From positions 62,001 through 126,000 of the forward strand of contig JBBPTG010000046.1 of assembly GCA_038093975.1 (NCBI GenBank): DNA of 64,000 nt, read 5' to 3'. Every line of letters begins with the position of its first letter. The stretch's first letter is position 1. Shown here piece after piece: positions 33,713 to 44,716 of the stretch. The DNA is from Chalciporus piperatus (lineage: Eukaryota > Basidiomycota > Agaricomycetes > Boletales > Boletaceae). Position numbers and translations under genes: made by a program. The notes below the pieces were generated by a model. The model saw only the letters and a list, made by a program, of their open reading frames with translations, was not told the origin of the DNA and did no database searches.

Positions 33713-33979
33713 ATCACCAGGGGACAGAAATAAAACCACAAGCGAACGCCGACATAGATCACATACGATGGGAAGAGATCGATGAGAACAGGATTGGGTG
33801 CCAAACAAACAAACACAGTGTGTCAAGTTCCAACACGAATTCGGGCGCCAAACAAACACAAAATAGGTCATATTACTTAATCACATTAACGACGCTTGTT
33901 ACAACAATGAATGAATGAATTTTATTTGGCTAACTACGCTCATGACATCGTAAAAGGCAGGCGAGGAATAAACATCAAA

Positions 33980-35815
33980 TTAAAGAATGTAAGTGTTCGG
34001 GCAAGAAGAAAGCAGAAGGCTCATGAGGAGACAGAAATTACTTATGGTATCGGAGGTGTGCGTGAACATGAGAGATAATTGGTTGTAGCGAAGGAGGTAA
34101 ACGATGTAAAATCTTGAGTATCCAACGGTAGAGGGCACGAGCGGAATTGGAACGCAAGAGCATGACAGGAGATGTAGTGGGGGAGGAAAGCGCGGATATG
34201 AGATTAACGGAAGGGAGGTGATGTTGGACACAGACGTAGATGGAGAGGTGGAGGAAAGAGAAAGGAATGCGAGGACAAGGGCGTAGACTTCGGCGTGTAG
34301 GATAGAGTTAGAACGAGCTGGAAGAGGGAGGATTGCAAGCAATGTAGATGCAGTGGATGCAGTGGCGAAGGTCAGACGACGATGCGTGAAAATATCAGGA
34401 GAAGCTGGCAACATTGATCCGTCGGTGGCGAGAAGAGCCGGCGTAGTAGTGTTAGGCAAAGGCGGTATTGACGACAGAAATTGTAGAGCGTGTATGGCGT
34501 TCTCAGCGGCGTTTTGACGGTCATGTGGCGGGAGAGCCAATTGAGCAGGTGATGTTTGTAGGATATCACCTAGGCGGAGATGTTGAAGCCAATTTTGTAC
34601 TACAGGCCAATCGTTATAGGACGGGGTGAAGCGCATGAGAGCTGGTAGAGTAGGGTGGGTGTGGAAAGGGGAAAGGGAAGGGTAAGGATGAGGGTGCCAC
34701 GATCCTAGATCCGCCAAAGTAGAGAGACCTGCTTGTATCTCATGCGAGATTACGCGGGAGGGTAGAGGACGCGGTGCGAGTTTGGAAACATGACGAATTC
34801 CAAGTTGCGCTGAAGAGAGATAGGACTGATCAGTAGACAGGACAGAAACGTTTACGGTCCGTAGTGCTTCATGTGCGACAATCCAACTGTAAGGCAGTGA
34901 ACGGCGACAACGGAGGAAGGAACAAGAGGAAGTAGATTGCAAAGGATCCTTGCAATCGTTCAACTCACAAGACCAGTCTGCCAGCGTGATTTGCGCCATT
35001 GTACGGAATAAGGCGACGTGGTGTTTAAGGTCACGGAGGAGACCGGTTACGGCAGCGGTGTAGTTTAATCTAGAGATGGAAGTGAAATCGAAGCCCCCAA
35101 GGGATAAGGGCACGGTTAAAAGATGAGTATTAAAATGGAAGGGAAAATGCAGATACTGATGGATACGGGTCGCCAGTTGAACATCCAAGTGATCCGCATC
35201 CTTTGGCCGAAGTGGTTGATATGCCAATCGTGGGCGTATGCGAGATACGAGAACCTGAGAAATGGTACGGCGAAGGAGGGTGAGTAGTAGACGTGTACGC
35301 AAAGGGGGAAAAGTGAAGTTGAGCATGAGGTTGGATAAAAGAGCGGCTTGAGAGTCAGGGTCGTTAACCTGGGTTCGCAAAAATTCTACATGGTCAGTCA
35401 CGACCTGGACACTTTTGCGCAGAACCACTGAGGAGGATATCCGTTCGGGGTCAATGGAGTCAACCAGCACCTCCGTCGGAGGGGATGGCGTATTGTGGAA
35501 CCATGCGAGGGATTTTGTGACCAAGCGGTGATCCAACCATAGGCAGCTTGAAAACGCTCTAGGGCTAAGCAGGATCGATTAAGAGAAGGAAGCGAGGAAG
35601 CGAAAAAGATGGAATCATCCATTGCTTCGACCATGGTGATATAGGGGTCTTGGTTCGATTTGACCAACACTCGAGTTGTGCTATGAAAGAAAGTAAGTCT
35701 CGAGCTTGAACTCCTGGCTGTGTAGCAATCTGCCCAGCTGGTACAATGCCCATTTTCGCTACGTAAGGCATCATACGGTGGTTCAGCCATGTCAAAATAT
35801 AGTCCAATCCGTGCC
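33980..35815 (-). pseudogene. non-LTR retrotransposon 3' part, internally deleted
   Basis: Minus-strand segments match an Agaricomycete LINE ORF2. Near 35.6-35.8 kb: MDYILTWLNHRMMPYVAKMG and QPGVQARDLLSFIAQLECW. Then an internal deletion removes most of the reverse transcriptase, leaving VEAMDDSIFFASSLPSL around its YxDD-like motif. A long frame (33980-35536) follows with the thumb and connection region and an RNase H-like segment (ALLATDGSMLPASP with Asp, LHAEVYALVLAFL with Glu). Frameshifts at about 35.4-35.5 kb and the 5' truncation at about 35.8 kb show it is dead. Three GAATG-type units plus TTTATT near 33907 may mark the 3' tail. Confidence 0.75.
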
Positions 35816-36173
35816 TATCCGCTCCTTTCCGCTTCCGGATAGCCCCTATCCGTTTCCGGATACTTCCAGAAACATTCCGTGTTTAAATCCGACGTTTCCG
35901 ATGTCCGGAACGCACGGAAACATCTCCGGATTCGTTGGAACGGATCCCTTTTACATTCATATGTTCTCCTATATGTCATTCACTTGTCTATTCCCTTTCG
36001 TGACATCTCTGTTCACCATTCACCCTTTCTATTCTTATCCATGTCAAGTCCTTGACATTCCTTGATCCTTTTGCACCCGGAATCGGTCATTCCGGACCGG
36101 AATCACATCGGATCGTTCCGAGCGCATCTCCACCCATTTACTTAAACTCCTCGTCTCACTTCCAGAGCACCTC

Positions 36174-36309
36174 AGTCGTTTCCGCCTCTCTTAGGCATCG
36201 GCTGAGGTGAGTATTGACTTTCTTTACTTAGTTCCTTTACTTATTTGAGTTGTACCTAGTTCGTTTAGGTGAATATAGTCGTTTCCGCCTCTCTTAGGCA
36301 TCGGCTGAG
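36174..36309 (+). repeat. 33-bp direct repeat in the copia LTR
   Basis: AGTCGTTTCCGCCTCTCTTA plus GGCATCGGCTGAG occurs at 36174-36206 and 36277-36309, 103 bp apart. A GTGAGT follows the first copy and a TTTTCACAG overlaps the LTR end, so the leader might contain an intron. Confidence 0.8.
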
Positions 36310-36326
36310 TTCGTTTAGTTTTCACA

Positions 36327-36340
36327 GGTTATGAGCCCTG
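36327..36340 (+). promoter_or_regulatory. copia primer-binding site, complementary to half tRNA-iMet
   Basis: GGTTATGAGCCCTG directly after the LTR is the reverse complement of the anticodon stem-loop of initiator tRNA-Met (CAGGGCTCATAACC). Priming from an internal tRNA-iMet cleavage product is known for Drosophila copia and several fungal copia elements. Confidence 0.8.
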
Positions 36341-36547
36341 GCTAGCGCCCACTAGCAGCAAACGGTCCTCTTGCTCAACGACTCCGAGTCCCTTGACTCT
36401 ATCCACTCTCGCGCAATTTTCCCGCGCCCTTCCGGCCCGTTTCCGGACCGTTCTAGACATCCTCAGATCACTCCGACATAGGAACCATCTCCTGTCACCT
36501 GTCGATCAAACTGTCTTGTCATCTGTCATCTGTCACCTGTCATAATC

Positions 36548-39500
36548 ATGACATCGGATACTACCACCTGGACTTCCACAGTCCCTCGCTTGATGGGACC
36601 CAGAAACTTCACCACCTGGCGTCTTCGCATCACCGTCCTCCTCAGAAGCGAAAAGGTTCTAGGCGTTGTACTAGGAACGGATCCGGATCCCTCGCTATCC
36701 GTAGTTTCCGGAACCTCTAGCACAGCCACTCCCGCAGTTGCTCCGTCCACTTCCGCATCCGGAAACACTCCTACTCCTGCTACGACCACCACCCCTTCTA
36801 CCACTGGTCCAACGGCAGAGGAGATCCGGAAGTGGAGGGAACGAGATGAGAAAGCGCACGGAATCATCCAAACCCACCTGGATGACGTTATCCTGATGCA
36901 AACGGAGAACATCTTGACTGCTCAGGAACTCTGGGATAAACTCCTGGAGCTCTATGCAACTCCTAGCGTTTCCGACGCTTTCCATTCATTCCGCAGTCTC
37001 TTCTCCACTGCCTGGAACGGCACCTCTGCCATCTCTGAGCACGTCGCTTCCATCCGGACCATCCAACGCCAACTCCTCGGGATGCAATACACCATCGATC
37101 CACAACTCCTTGCTTTCACACTTCTCAACTCCCTTCCCAAAACTCCGGATTGGACCATGTTCACATCCTCCATCATCAACACCGTTGAGAAAGACAAACT
37201 CACGTTCGACACCATCGAACTTCGTGTTCTATCTGAGGAATCCCGTCTCAATCCGTCCGGAACTTCTGATTCCGCCCTCAAAGCGTCCGGAAGAGTTCCT
37301 GGAAACTCCTCCGCCTGGTGTGAGCACCATCAGTCCAATGGACATGACTCGTCCAACTGCTTCGCTTACAAGAAGTGGGTCGAGAGGCTTCGCGAAGGCG
37401 GAGGACCTGGACAGAAAGGAAAGGGAAAGGGAAAGGGAAAGGAAAGGGAAAAGGCTAATGCGACGGAAGAGCGTCCAGACCAAAGTTCCGGACCTCCGGA
37501 AAGTGCAAACGTAGCTAAGGAGAGTGTATCTGAGTCTCTAATCCAACGTGTTCACGCCTATCTGTTGTCTGAACCCAAGCTGGCTGACTTCTCACTCCTC
37601 ATCGACTCCGGAGCAACATCCCACATGGTTCCGCACCGTTCCTGGTTCCGCACATATCGTCCACTCTATCCACCACGTCCCGTATCATTCGGAGACAACT
37701 CCACTGTTTCCGCGATCGGAATTGGATCCGTTCCACTTCGCTCCACTGTCAAAGGGAAGACATTTGAGGTCATCCTAAGCAATGTCCTCCTCATTCCAGA
37801 CTTCCGGATTTCTCTCATCTCCGTCCATCGCCTGTCCAATGCTGGACTATCCACCCTCTTTCCTGCGAACTCCTCCATCTGCCACATCCGGAAGGGGCCT
37901 GTTCCCATCATCGTTGGAACATACAAGGAGGGTTTGTACCACGCGGAAGCCACTCCAATGCTCACTCCGGAGGCTGCGCATGCCACTGTGGATATCAACC
38001 TCCTCCATCGACGCATGGGACACATCTCCATCCCCCGGATTCAGCATATGATCAGGCATGGTCAACTTCAAGGGATTGACACGCTTTCTGGAACTCCGGA
38101 ATTCTGTGAGTCCTGCATTCTCGGAAAGATGAAGAAGCTTCCGTTCGAGCTACTGGAAAGACCCCGAGCTACACACGCACTCCAAGTGGTCCACACGGAT
38201 GTCGGAGGCCCTATAACTCCACAGTCCAGGGAAGGATTCCGGTTCTGGCTTCTAATCGTCGATGACTTCTCCCGCTTCCCTTGGATCTACTTCCTGAAGA
38301 AGAAGAGCGATGTCCTAGCCACATACAATCAGTGGAAGGTAGACGTAAAGGCCTTCTTCAAGGCTGAGGTCGAACAGGAGGAGTTGTCTGAGGCGCATGT
38401 CCAGTTCCTTAGGAGCGATGGGGGTGGCGAGTACACCGGACAGGACTTCCGGAACCAACTCCGGAAAGATGGAACCCTTCAGGAGATGTCTGCTCCTTAT
38501 ACTCCAGAGCAAAACGGACTCGCGGAACGGATGAACCAAACTCTATCCTCGCTCGCCAATACTATGCTCGAGGAGTCCAAACTTCCTAAATCCTTCTGGG
38601 CTGACGCTATGGCCACTGCTGCCTATGTTACATCCAGGAGTCCAACGTCCGCGCTCCAAGGAGCGAATCCCTACCAGACCCTTTTCAAACGGAAAGTCGA
38701 TCCGACCCTCTTCCGTCCTTTTGGATGTTCTGCCTATGCTCACATTCCGAAGGATTTGCGTGGAGGAAAGTTCCGGAGCCACGGACGGAAATGTATCATG
38801 CTTGGATATACCTATGGGCAACAGGCATACAAGCTCCTCGATATTGAACGCCGTACCATCATCTCCAGTCGACATGTCACCTTCAATGAGTCCGGAACCA
38901 TCTCTGAAGCGGACTCCGCACCTTGGAGAAATCTCCCTGCTGAGGGTCAGTGGGAGGGACTTGTTCCTCAACGTCTCCATCAGCCGGAACCTGAGGAATC
39001 CGAGGAGGACAACATTCCTGTACCTCCAGCCCTTCCAGGACCAGTGGGAGACGATCTCATACCTCCAGATCATTCCGTTGAGGATCTCGTCGACCGTCTG
39101 GGTCAACTCCACATAGGTCTGGAACCTCCTGCTCCTGCTCCTGCTCCTCATCCTGCTCCCGTTCCCGTTCCCGTTCCTGTTCCTGTTCCTCTCCCTGCCC
39201 CTCCTGCTTCAGTTCGAAGTCCATCTCCGGAACGACCTCCTGCACAAGTCGTAGCAGGAGTTCGAAGGAGCAATCGGAACCGTCAAACAGCAAACCGGAA
39301 TCGAGACTACCAGCGCACCCTTGATGAGGAAGCTGCACGTCGAGCTGAACGCCAGGATGTCCAACAGGAACAACTGGAACCCCCTGCGGAAGTACTTTCC
39401 GAAAACGCGGAAGCTCCGGATCCAGATTTGGACATTCCAGGAGCATTCTACGCTTCTCAGGAAAGGCTCCAGGAGCATATCTTTGCAGGAGCCGCTGACG

Positions 39501-39751
39501 CAACCCAGGGAGAACACCTTCCTAACACTATCAAGGAAGCGTATGCAGGCCCTAACGCAGACCAGTGGAGATCCGCTGTTGAGGAGGAACTCCTCAGCTT
39601 AAACACCAACCATGTCTACGAAACCGTCCCCATTCCATCCGGAGTCAATCCGATCACTTCCAAGCCCGTGTTCCGCATCAAACGCGATCAGAACGGCATG
39701 ATCGAACGATACAAGGTCCGGATTGTTGCTCGAGGCTTTACCCAGCGCGAT
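36548..39751 (+). pseudogene. copia Gag-protease-integrase polyprotein, cut at the RT start
   Basis: One frame from ATG 36548 encodes in order a Gag core (RLMGPRNFTTWRLRI), a zinc-knuckle-like CEHHQSNGHDSSNC, protease LLIDSGATSHM (active-site Asp at about residue 353), the integrase HHCC region (LHRRMGHISIPRI, CESCILGKMKKL), integrase core (VHTDVGGPI, VDDFSRF, SDGGGEY, PEQNGLAERMN), a Pro-rich spacer (PAPAPAPHPAPVPVPVP) and the beginning of RT (KVRIVARGFTQRD). At 39751 the gypsy-2 LTR starts, and the continuing open frame to 40006 is LTR sequence and not copia. Integrase Asp, Asp and Glu are all present, so the surviving part shows little decay. Confidence 0.85.
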
Positions 39752-41638
39752 GTAGGGAACGCATATTCCCTACGCTTGCAGCCGGCGTTCTACCCCCATT
39801 TCCCATTCTCAACATTCCTCGACGTCTTTCCTCCCTTTCCGTTTATGTCCCAACCTCTTCCGCCGCACTTACAGCTTTCCGTCCCTATCACGTTCCGTTC
39901 CCGTCGTTCTGTGGTACGGAAACCACGGATCGTTTGTTTTGTTCACAGGTATTGTCCTCCGTGTCCCCGGAAACCGTTGTCCAGGTATGAGATGATTCGC
40001 TGGTAAGCTTCCTTTCCATTCCACGTCCTCTAACCTTGCTATGCGTCCTTACTGTCGCACTTTCCTTACTTTTACTCATCCTTTTCGTCTTGTCATCTAT
40101 CCTGTCTATACTTAGTCCAGTACTGTCACTTAGCGTTCTGTCGCTATCAGAGTCTCGGGTATGCCCGGACTATAAAAGACTGTACTTTGCTTATTTTGAA
40201 TCGACTTTTCTTTTCTCCACGCAACAACCTCTCTCTCTAAAACTCCGGAACCTTCGTCCACACTTTCCGTCTGTTCTTACCTTCGTTCCACTAGTCCTAA
40301 CCGCAAGGAAGTGGTCCGGAACAACCGTCTGTTCGTACGGAACATCATTTTCTGGTTCTTCAACGGTTTGGTACGCCGGAAACGAGTCCTTTTGCTTGTC
40401 TTCATTCCCTGGAATCCCTTTAGGGTCGAACTTATCGTACCCTTCTTTATCTTTTGCTACTAACCTTCTCGGGATTTCTATTCCTACAGAGGGTTTAGCG
40501 TTCTTACAACTGGAGCCCACCGCGAGGGATTCAACAGTGTCGACAAGAAGGACCCTTCGGCCCATCCCCCATCGACTAGAACTTGAAAATTTACTCGTCC
40601 TGTTTCGCAACCTCAACCTTACTCAAGATTCCGCCTTCTTTGTTTCCGTCATTCCTGACGTCACCAATCAATCCGGCTCAATTGCTTCCGCTCTGACAGC
40701 GGAACCAGTGCATTCTATTTTTAACCCGTCCTTGCTAAACAATCTTCCGACACAGGAACTGGAAACGCTGAGCTACGCCTCATTTGCAGTTCCCGGAGCC
40801 TTTGTTCATTCTTCACCTTTGAGACGTTGAACTTCCTCAGACTCTCGTCACTCTTCTCTTTCCCCTTTAACTTCTTTATCCTCTTCTGGACCTCCCAAGA
40901 TTCTTTTCTCTCCTCCGTCGCCTTCCTTATCTTTTGAACCAGGTCAATCGGCCCGCTCATCACCTGTCAACCCGCCTCGCTTATCACCTGTCAACCTACC
41001 TGTCAATCCGGCGCCATCTCGGATCCCGCTTCTTAATCCGCTATCACTTCGCTTAGCGCCTATCATTCCGCCTGTCATCCCACCTGTCAACCCACCTGTC
41101 AATCGCCCGGCACCAATGGCCACTCCGTTTCAGATGCCCCTTAGAGGCACGCAAAACGCCCCCAAGTTTGACGGGAAAACTCCCGCTTTGCTTCCGGAAG
41201 ATATCGATATTCTTGGAACAGCAGCTAGACTCTCGGAAGCCGGCAAGATTAGGGCAGCCGTTCGGTATGCTGACCTCGAGGAGGCAGAGCTCTGGGAGAC
41301 GCTCGCGGAATACACGGAAGTAGACGCGGATTGGGATGATTTCGTTACCGCAGTCAAGGAATTGTACCCTGGATGCGAGGGTGACAAACGCTATTATCGA
41401 GCTGACCTTCAATACTTGATAGAAAGCTACCGGACGAAACCCATGCGGAGCCAGGAAGACTTGGGCGACTACCGTCGGAAGTTCGCCAAGATCGCCACCC
41501 TGCTAGTCAGAACCGGAAGACTATCAGAAATGGATCAGTGGTCCTTCTTCCTTGCCGGCTTTCCGCAGGACGTCCAAGACCGGATTCGGCACCGGTTGTC
41601 GATCGTCAAACCTGACTTGCATCCGGATGACCCGTACC
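39751..41638 (+). mobile_element. gypsy-2: Ty3/gypsy LTR, leader and gag fragment
   Basis: The LTR begins TGTAGGGAACGCATATTCCC at 39751 inside the copia frame. A TATAAAAG box lies at 40171-40178. The LTR end and primer site are not resolved; the leader runs to 41115 and has repeated CACCTGTCAA words (about 40966-41100). Gag begins at 41116. The element is cut at 41638 by gypsy-3. The long open frame at 40036-40830 is judged fortuitous leader sequence. Confidence 0.7.
41116..41638 (+). pseudogene. gypsy-2 Gag, truncated by gypsy-3
   Basis: From ATG 41116 the protein reads MATPFQMPLRGTQNAPKFDG and continues with LYPGCEGDKRYYRADLQYL, EDLGDYRRKFAKIATLLV and ends HPDDPY at the gypsy-3 LTR. This order is typical of capsid-type Gag of Agaricomycete Ty3/gypsy elements. 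No zinc knuckle, protease or polymerase of this element remains in the window. Confidence 0.75.
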
Positions 41639-42110
41639 TGTTACGAACACTCCATTTCCTTATCCTAATCATCCCTACATTCCATTACGCTTACTAGGTT
41701 TCTCTTCGTTTCGTGGACTTAGTCGTTTCACTTTCTCTTTTGTTATCTTATCGCATCACGTGACTTACTTACATAAGCTAGGTCTAGACCTTCACTTACT
41801 AACTGATGACTCACCGCTCACTCGTCAGCATCAGTCAGCATTACTCATCATATGACTCACGCTTACTCATTCCGCAGTAGAGCTAGTTACGCCATTGGCT
41901 AGTAGTCAGTATGAGTCATACCCAGTCACCTACGATAAGGTTTAGCCACAACATGTACAAACATTGACAATAGTATATAAACCCGGGTTAACAAGCACTG
42001 GACTCCCCAGTCTTGTTCTCCTGGAGTTTCCTCATCGAACCTCAGCCAAGGTCATCGGCTCGCTATTGTCTAGTGTGAGTCTTAGCTCTTAGTTGAGTTG
42101 AGTCGTTTCA
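41639..42110 (+). repeat. gypsy-3 5' LTR
   Basis: It begins TGTTACGAAC and ends GTCGTTTCA. A TATATAAA box is at 41974-41981, and a GTGAGT lies near 42075. Compared with the 3' LTR there are a handful of substitutions and a 5-bp TTATC indel. Confidence 0.85.
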
Positions 42111-42253
42111 TTAGAACAAGACTAATATTTTCTTTTGTCTTAGTGTCTCGTCGCTACCACACGTGTTCTTGTACGCCACTTCAACCGTTGATCACTAGTG
42201 GGTACTGCGCTGCTTGTACGCGCCTTGTCATCGCTGACCTTGTTTTTGAATAA

Positions 42254-43472
42254 GTGTCGAGCAACCCCGCCGCATCTCAGCGCGCCGCGTCCCCTGTCCC
42301 TTCCATCCAGTGGAACGGGATACTTGATCTCCCCGCCGTCGAGAACAATCCCGACTTCGTTAACGTCATCGCGAAGCTCGGAAACGCTGTAGAAGTATAT
42401 CCAGGCTTCACCAATATCATCGCAGATCTCGAGCGAGAGAACGCTCGTGTTCAAGAGGAAGTCGCTCGCACTCGGGCGCGATTCGAAGAAGAAGAGAGGA
42501 GATTCATCGAGCAGTACTCAGTGCCAATCGCGCCAAGGCCTGACTACTCCGACCTATACGTCGACTGGTTGGAAGAACCGGTAATTCCCCCTTACCCACG
42601 TCACGTATCGACTGTTAACCCCGCCGATCTTCAGATCGACCGTCGTCGCTATCCATCACTCCCGCCTATCGAGGCTATTCGGGCATCGCCGCCGCCCAAC
42701 CCCCAGCAGATATTAGCCGACGCCTTCGGCGTTGAAGAATTATTCTACCGTGCCTCCTCCATCCCCAGAGCCCCAACCCCGCTCGCTGAGCCCGTCGATT
42801 GGACTACCGTCGACGAGGATATTTCTGCTCTTCAACACAAATTTCCCATTGGAATCTCTGGTCGTACGGAAAGTTTCCGTCGCGCTCTCTATCGTACGCT
42901 TATATCCCCGGCAGGTGAGAAGGCGATTCGAGAGAACATTGACGATCGGGTACGTCAACGCCGACGAAGCGACAGGCTACTTAGAGGTATCCCAGAGGAC
43001 GCCGATATACGTATTAAGGAGAGAGTACCAACCCCGCGTCCTACTCGCCGCACTCGCCGCTCTAAGCCTCTCGTCCCTCTTAGAAGGATTCGTCCAGTAC
43101 AGCTTACAGGCCTTCCTGCTTCTTTCATACCTCATCTTCGGCCACGAAATTCTCTCAGACGACCTTCGCGTTACCTTTGACTTCGCCTACATACTAGTAT
43201 CGCACAGAAATCGTCCGATAGGACCACCTACTCCTCCCCTCTCCCCTGTTGTATCACAAGCAGAGTTAGAAGAAAACGAAGGATCGGTACCAGGATTAGT
43301 AGAGTCTGATAGTGAAGACGCAGGAGGACTAAGAGAGACAAACGCACCAGGAGTGCAACTTTATTATCCCGCGCCTCATTCCATCAGAAGAAGCATTCCA
43401 CCGCCACCTTACCAGAGAGACGCCCCTGCTTCGTTGTCAGGAGAAACCCTTGAAGGATCTCAAGAGATTTGA
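42254..43472 (+). CDS. gypsy-3 pre-gag open frames, no ATG
   Basis: An uninterrupted frame runs from directly after a TAA at 42251-42253 to 43180, with no internal methionine. It encodes SIQWNGILDLPAVENNP, a coiled-coil-like ERENARVQEEVARTRARFEE, and a basic PRPTRRTRRSKPLVPLRR end. A second frame overlaps it and stays open to 43472; it has a hydrophobic patch (LLAALAALSLSSLLEGFVQ) and an acidic Pro-rich C-terminus. Composition suggests real coding. Expression would need a leader splice into the first frame (an AAG acceptor sits just before it) and perhaps a second splice or frameshift between the frames. Position between LTR and gag is unusual for Ty3/gypsy. Confidence 0.4.
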
Positions 43473-43513
43473 AATAAATCTAGTTTTATCTCTTCCATTC
43501 TAGTGCATCAAGA

Positions 43514-44716
43514 ATGTCGGTTCTCGCCCCAGACTTAGCAGCTGCCTTGACAGGCATTCTCGGACATCGTGACGCGTCCATACGGGATCTTGGAACGCAG
43601 TTGAGACTCGCGTTAGAAACTATGACGGATCAGCTTACCAACGCTCAGAGGGTAAATCAAAATCTAAACAATAATATCTTGCAACTTGAAGCGCAAGTGC
43701 AAGCCATTCAAGTGCCTGGCGCAATACCAGCTCCTACGGTCGGACCTAGCGGACCTAAGCTATCCAAAATCGTCAAAGATCCAGGAGACTATGACGGAGC
43801 TAGAGGAAAGAAGTTCGAAGAATGGTGGACAAGAGTCCGCGCATGGCTAGATGAAAACAACACCGTGTTAACCGGAATGACGGCGATCAGAGCTATCCTT
43901 AGTCGAATGACAGGAGGAGACGCCGCTACTTTCTCACGAGCCATGACACACGACATCTTGGAAAATGGAACCACGTATACTTCCGCCGAGTTCCATAAAC
44001 GAATCACGGATCAATTCCGTTCGGGTAATGAAGTGGAATATCACCGCAATCAGATCAAGAATCTGAAACAAGGCAAGATGTCTATGGAGAAATTCCTTAC
44101 CACGTTCCAGACTCATCACCTTATGGACGATTGGAATGACGCGAGACACATCGAACTCCTAGAGCTAAACGCAGATCCAGAGATCACACATCAGATCTTA
44201 ATGGAGAAAGGACGACTCGACAAATATGACACATATGTTGAAGAGTTACGCCTCCTTGCAGGAAGGAAACAGCTTATCTCCATGATCAAGACAGGAACCG
44301 CAGGTGATACCCCACGATATAAATATACCAACACGGGCACACAACCGGGTCGTGGTGCCCCAATGGATATAGGTTCTGCCGAAATCGAAGAAGGAGAAAT
44401 TGTGGAAGAAGAAGAAGAAGCATCATCTGCCGTAAAGGCGGCCACAAGCAATTCCAAAGAGAAGAAACAAGGAAATTGTTGGAACTGTGGGAAACCGGGA
44501 CACCCGAAACAGCAGTGTCCGGTGCCCAGTACCAAATGCAAGAACTGTGGTTGGTCACGAGGCGAACACAAACGTGCCTGCAAACTTCAGAAGAGACAGG
44601 TGAGAGAACTGTCTACCGAATCTAGCGCTCTTGAAGGTCGTTCATTCGATGAAATGAAGGCTTACTTCTACGATATGAAAGATATCGAAATGAAGGGAAA
44701 AGGCAAAGCGGCCTGA
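43514..44716 (+). CDS. gypsy-3 Gag
   Basis: ATG 43514 opens a 400-residue Gag: an N-terminal coiled coil (MTDQLTNAQRVNQNLNNNIL), the capsid core (KFEEWWTRVRAWLDENN, FHKRITDQFRSGNE), an acidic stretch (EIEEGEIVEEEEEA) and a CCHC zinc knuckle (CWNCGKPGHPKQQC) plus a second CKNC...C motif. It ends at TGA 44714-44716, directly followed by an in-frame ATG that starts Pol. Confidence 0.85.
   Translation: MSVLAPDLAAALTGILGHRDASIRDLGTQLRLALETMTDQLTNAQRVNQNLNNNILQLEAQVQAIQVPGAIPAPTVGPSGPKLSKIVKDPGDYDGARGKKFEEWWTRVRAWLDENNTVLTGMTAIRAILSRMTGGDAATFSRAMTHDILENGTTYTSAEFHKRITDQFRSGNEVEYHRNQIKNLKQGKMSMEKFLTTFQTHHLMDDWNDARHIELLELNADPEITHQILMEKGRLDKYDTYVEELRLLAGRKQLISMIKTGTAGDTPRYKYTNTGTQPGRGAPMDIGSAEIEEGEIVEEEEEASSAVKAATSNSKEKKQGNCWNCGKPGHPKQQCPVPSTKCKNCGWSRGEHKRACKLQKRQVRELSTESSALEGRSFDEMKAYFYDMKDIEMKGKGKAA

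Larger units (their letters stand above)
32478..33979. repeat. repeat-rich non-coding stretch after gene C
   Basis: It contains a 10-bp tandem repeat AGTTCAGTCA (two and a half units, 32715-32740), the related AGTTCGGTCA (five units, exactly 33311-33360), reverse-strand repeat copy R3 (33475-33712) and a partial copy near 32905-32940 (GACGTCCACGCG then AACAAAATACAA). A minus-strand open frame at about 32971-33273 (MDHSSSRRTSFIPPNVSGN...) is of unknown status. Confidence 0.55.
35811..39750 (+). mobile_element. Ty1/copia element, 3' half lost
   Basis: A probable 5' LTR (start near 35811 is a guess; end TTTTCACA at 36326) is followed at once by the primer-binding site. The LTR contains a 33-bp direct repeat (36174-36206 and 36277-36309). 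Coding sequence starts at 36548. The element breaks at 39751, where the LTR of gypsy-2 begins, and its RT/RNase H part and 3' LTR are not seen anywhere in the window. Confidence 0.7.

Noticed and set aside
40036..40830. 265-codon open frame, hydrophobic start
   Set aside because: It lies in the LTR and leader of gypsy-2, composition follows the T/C-rich leader, and no retroelement gene is expected there.
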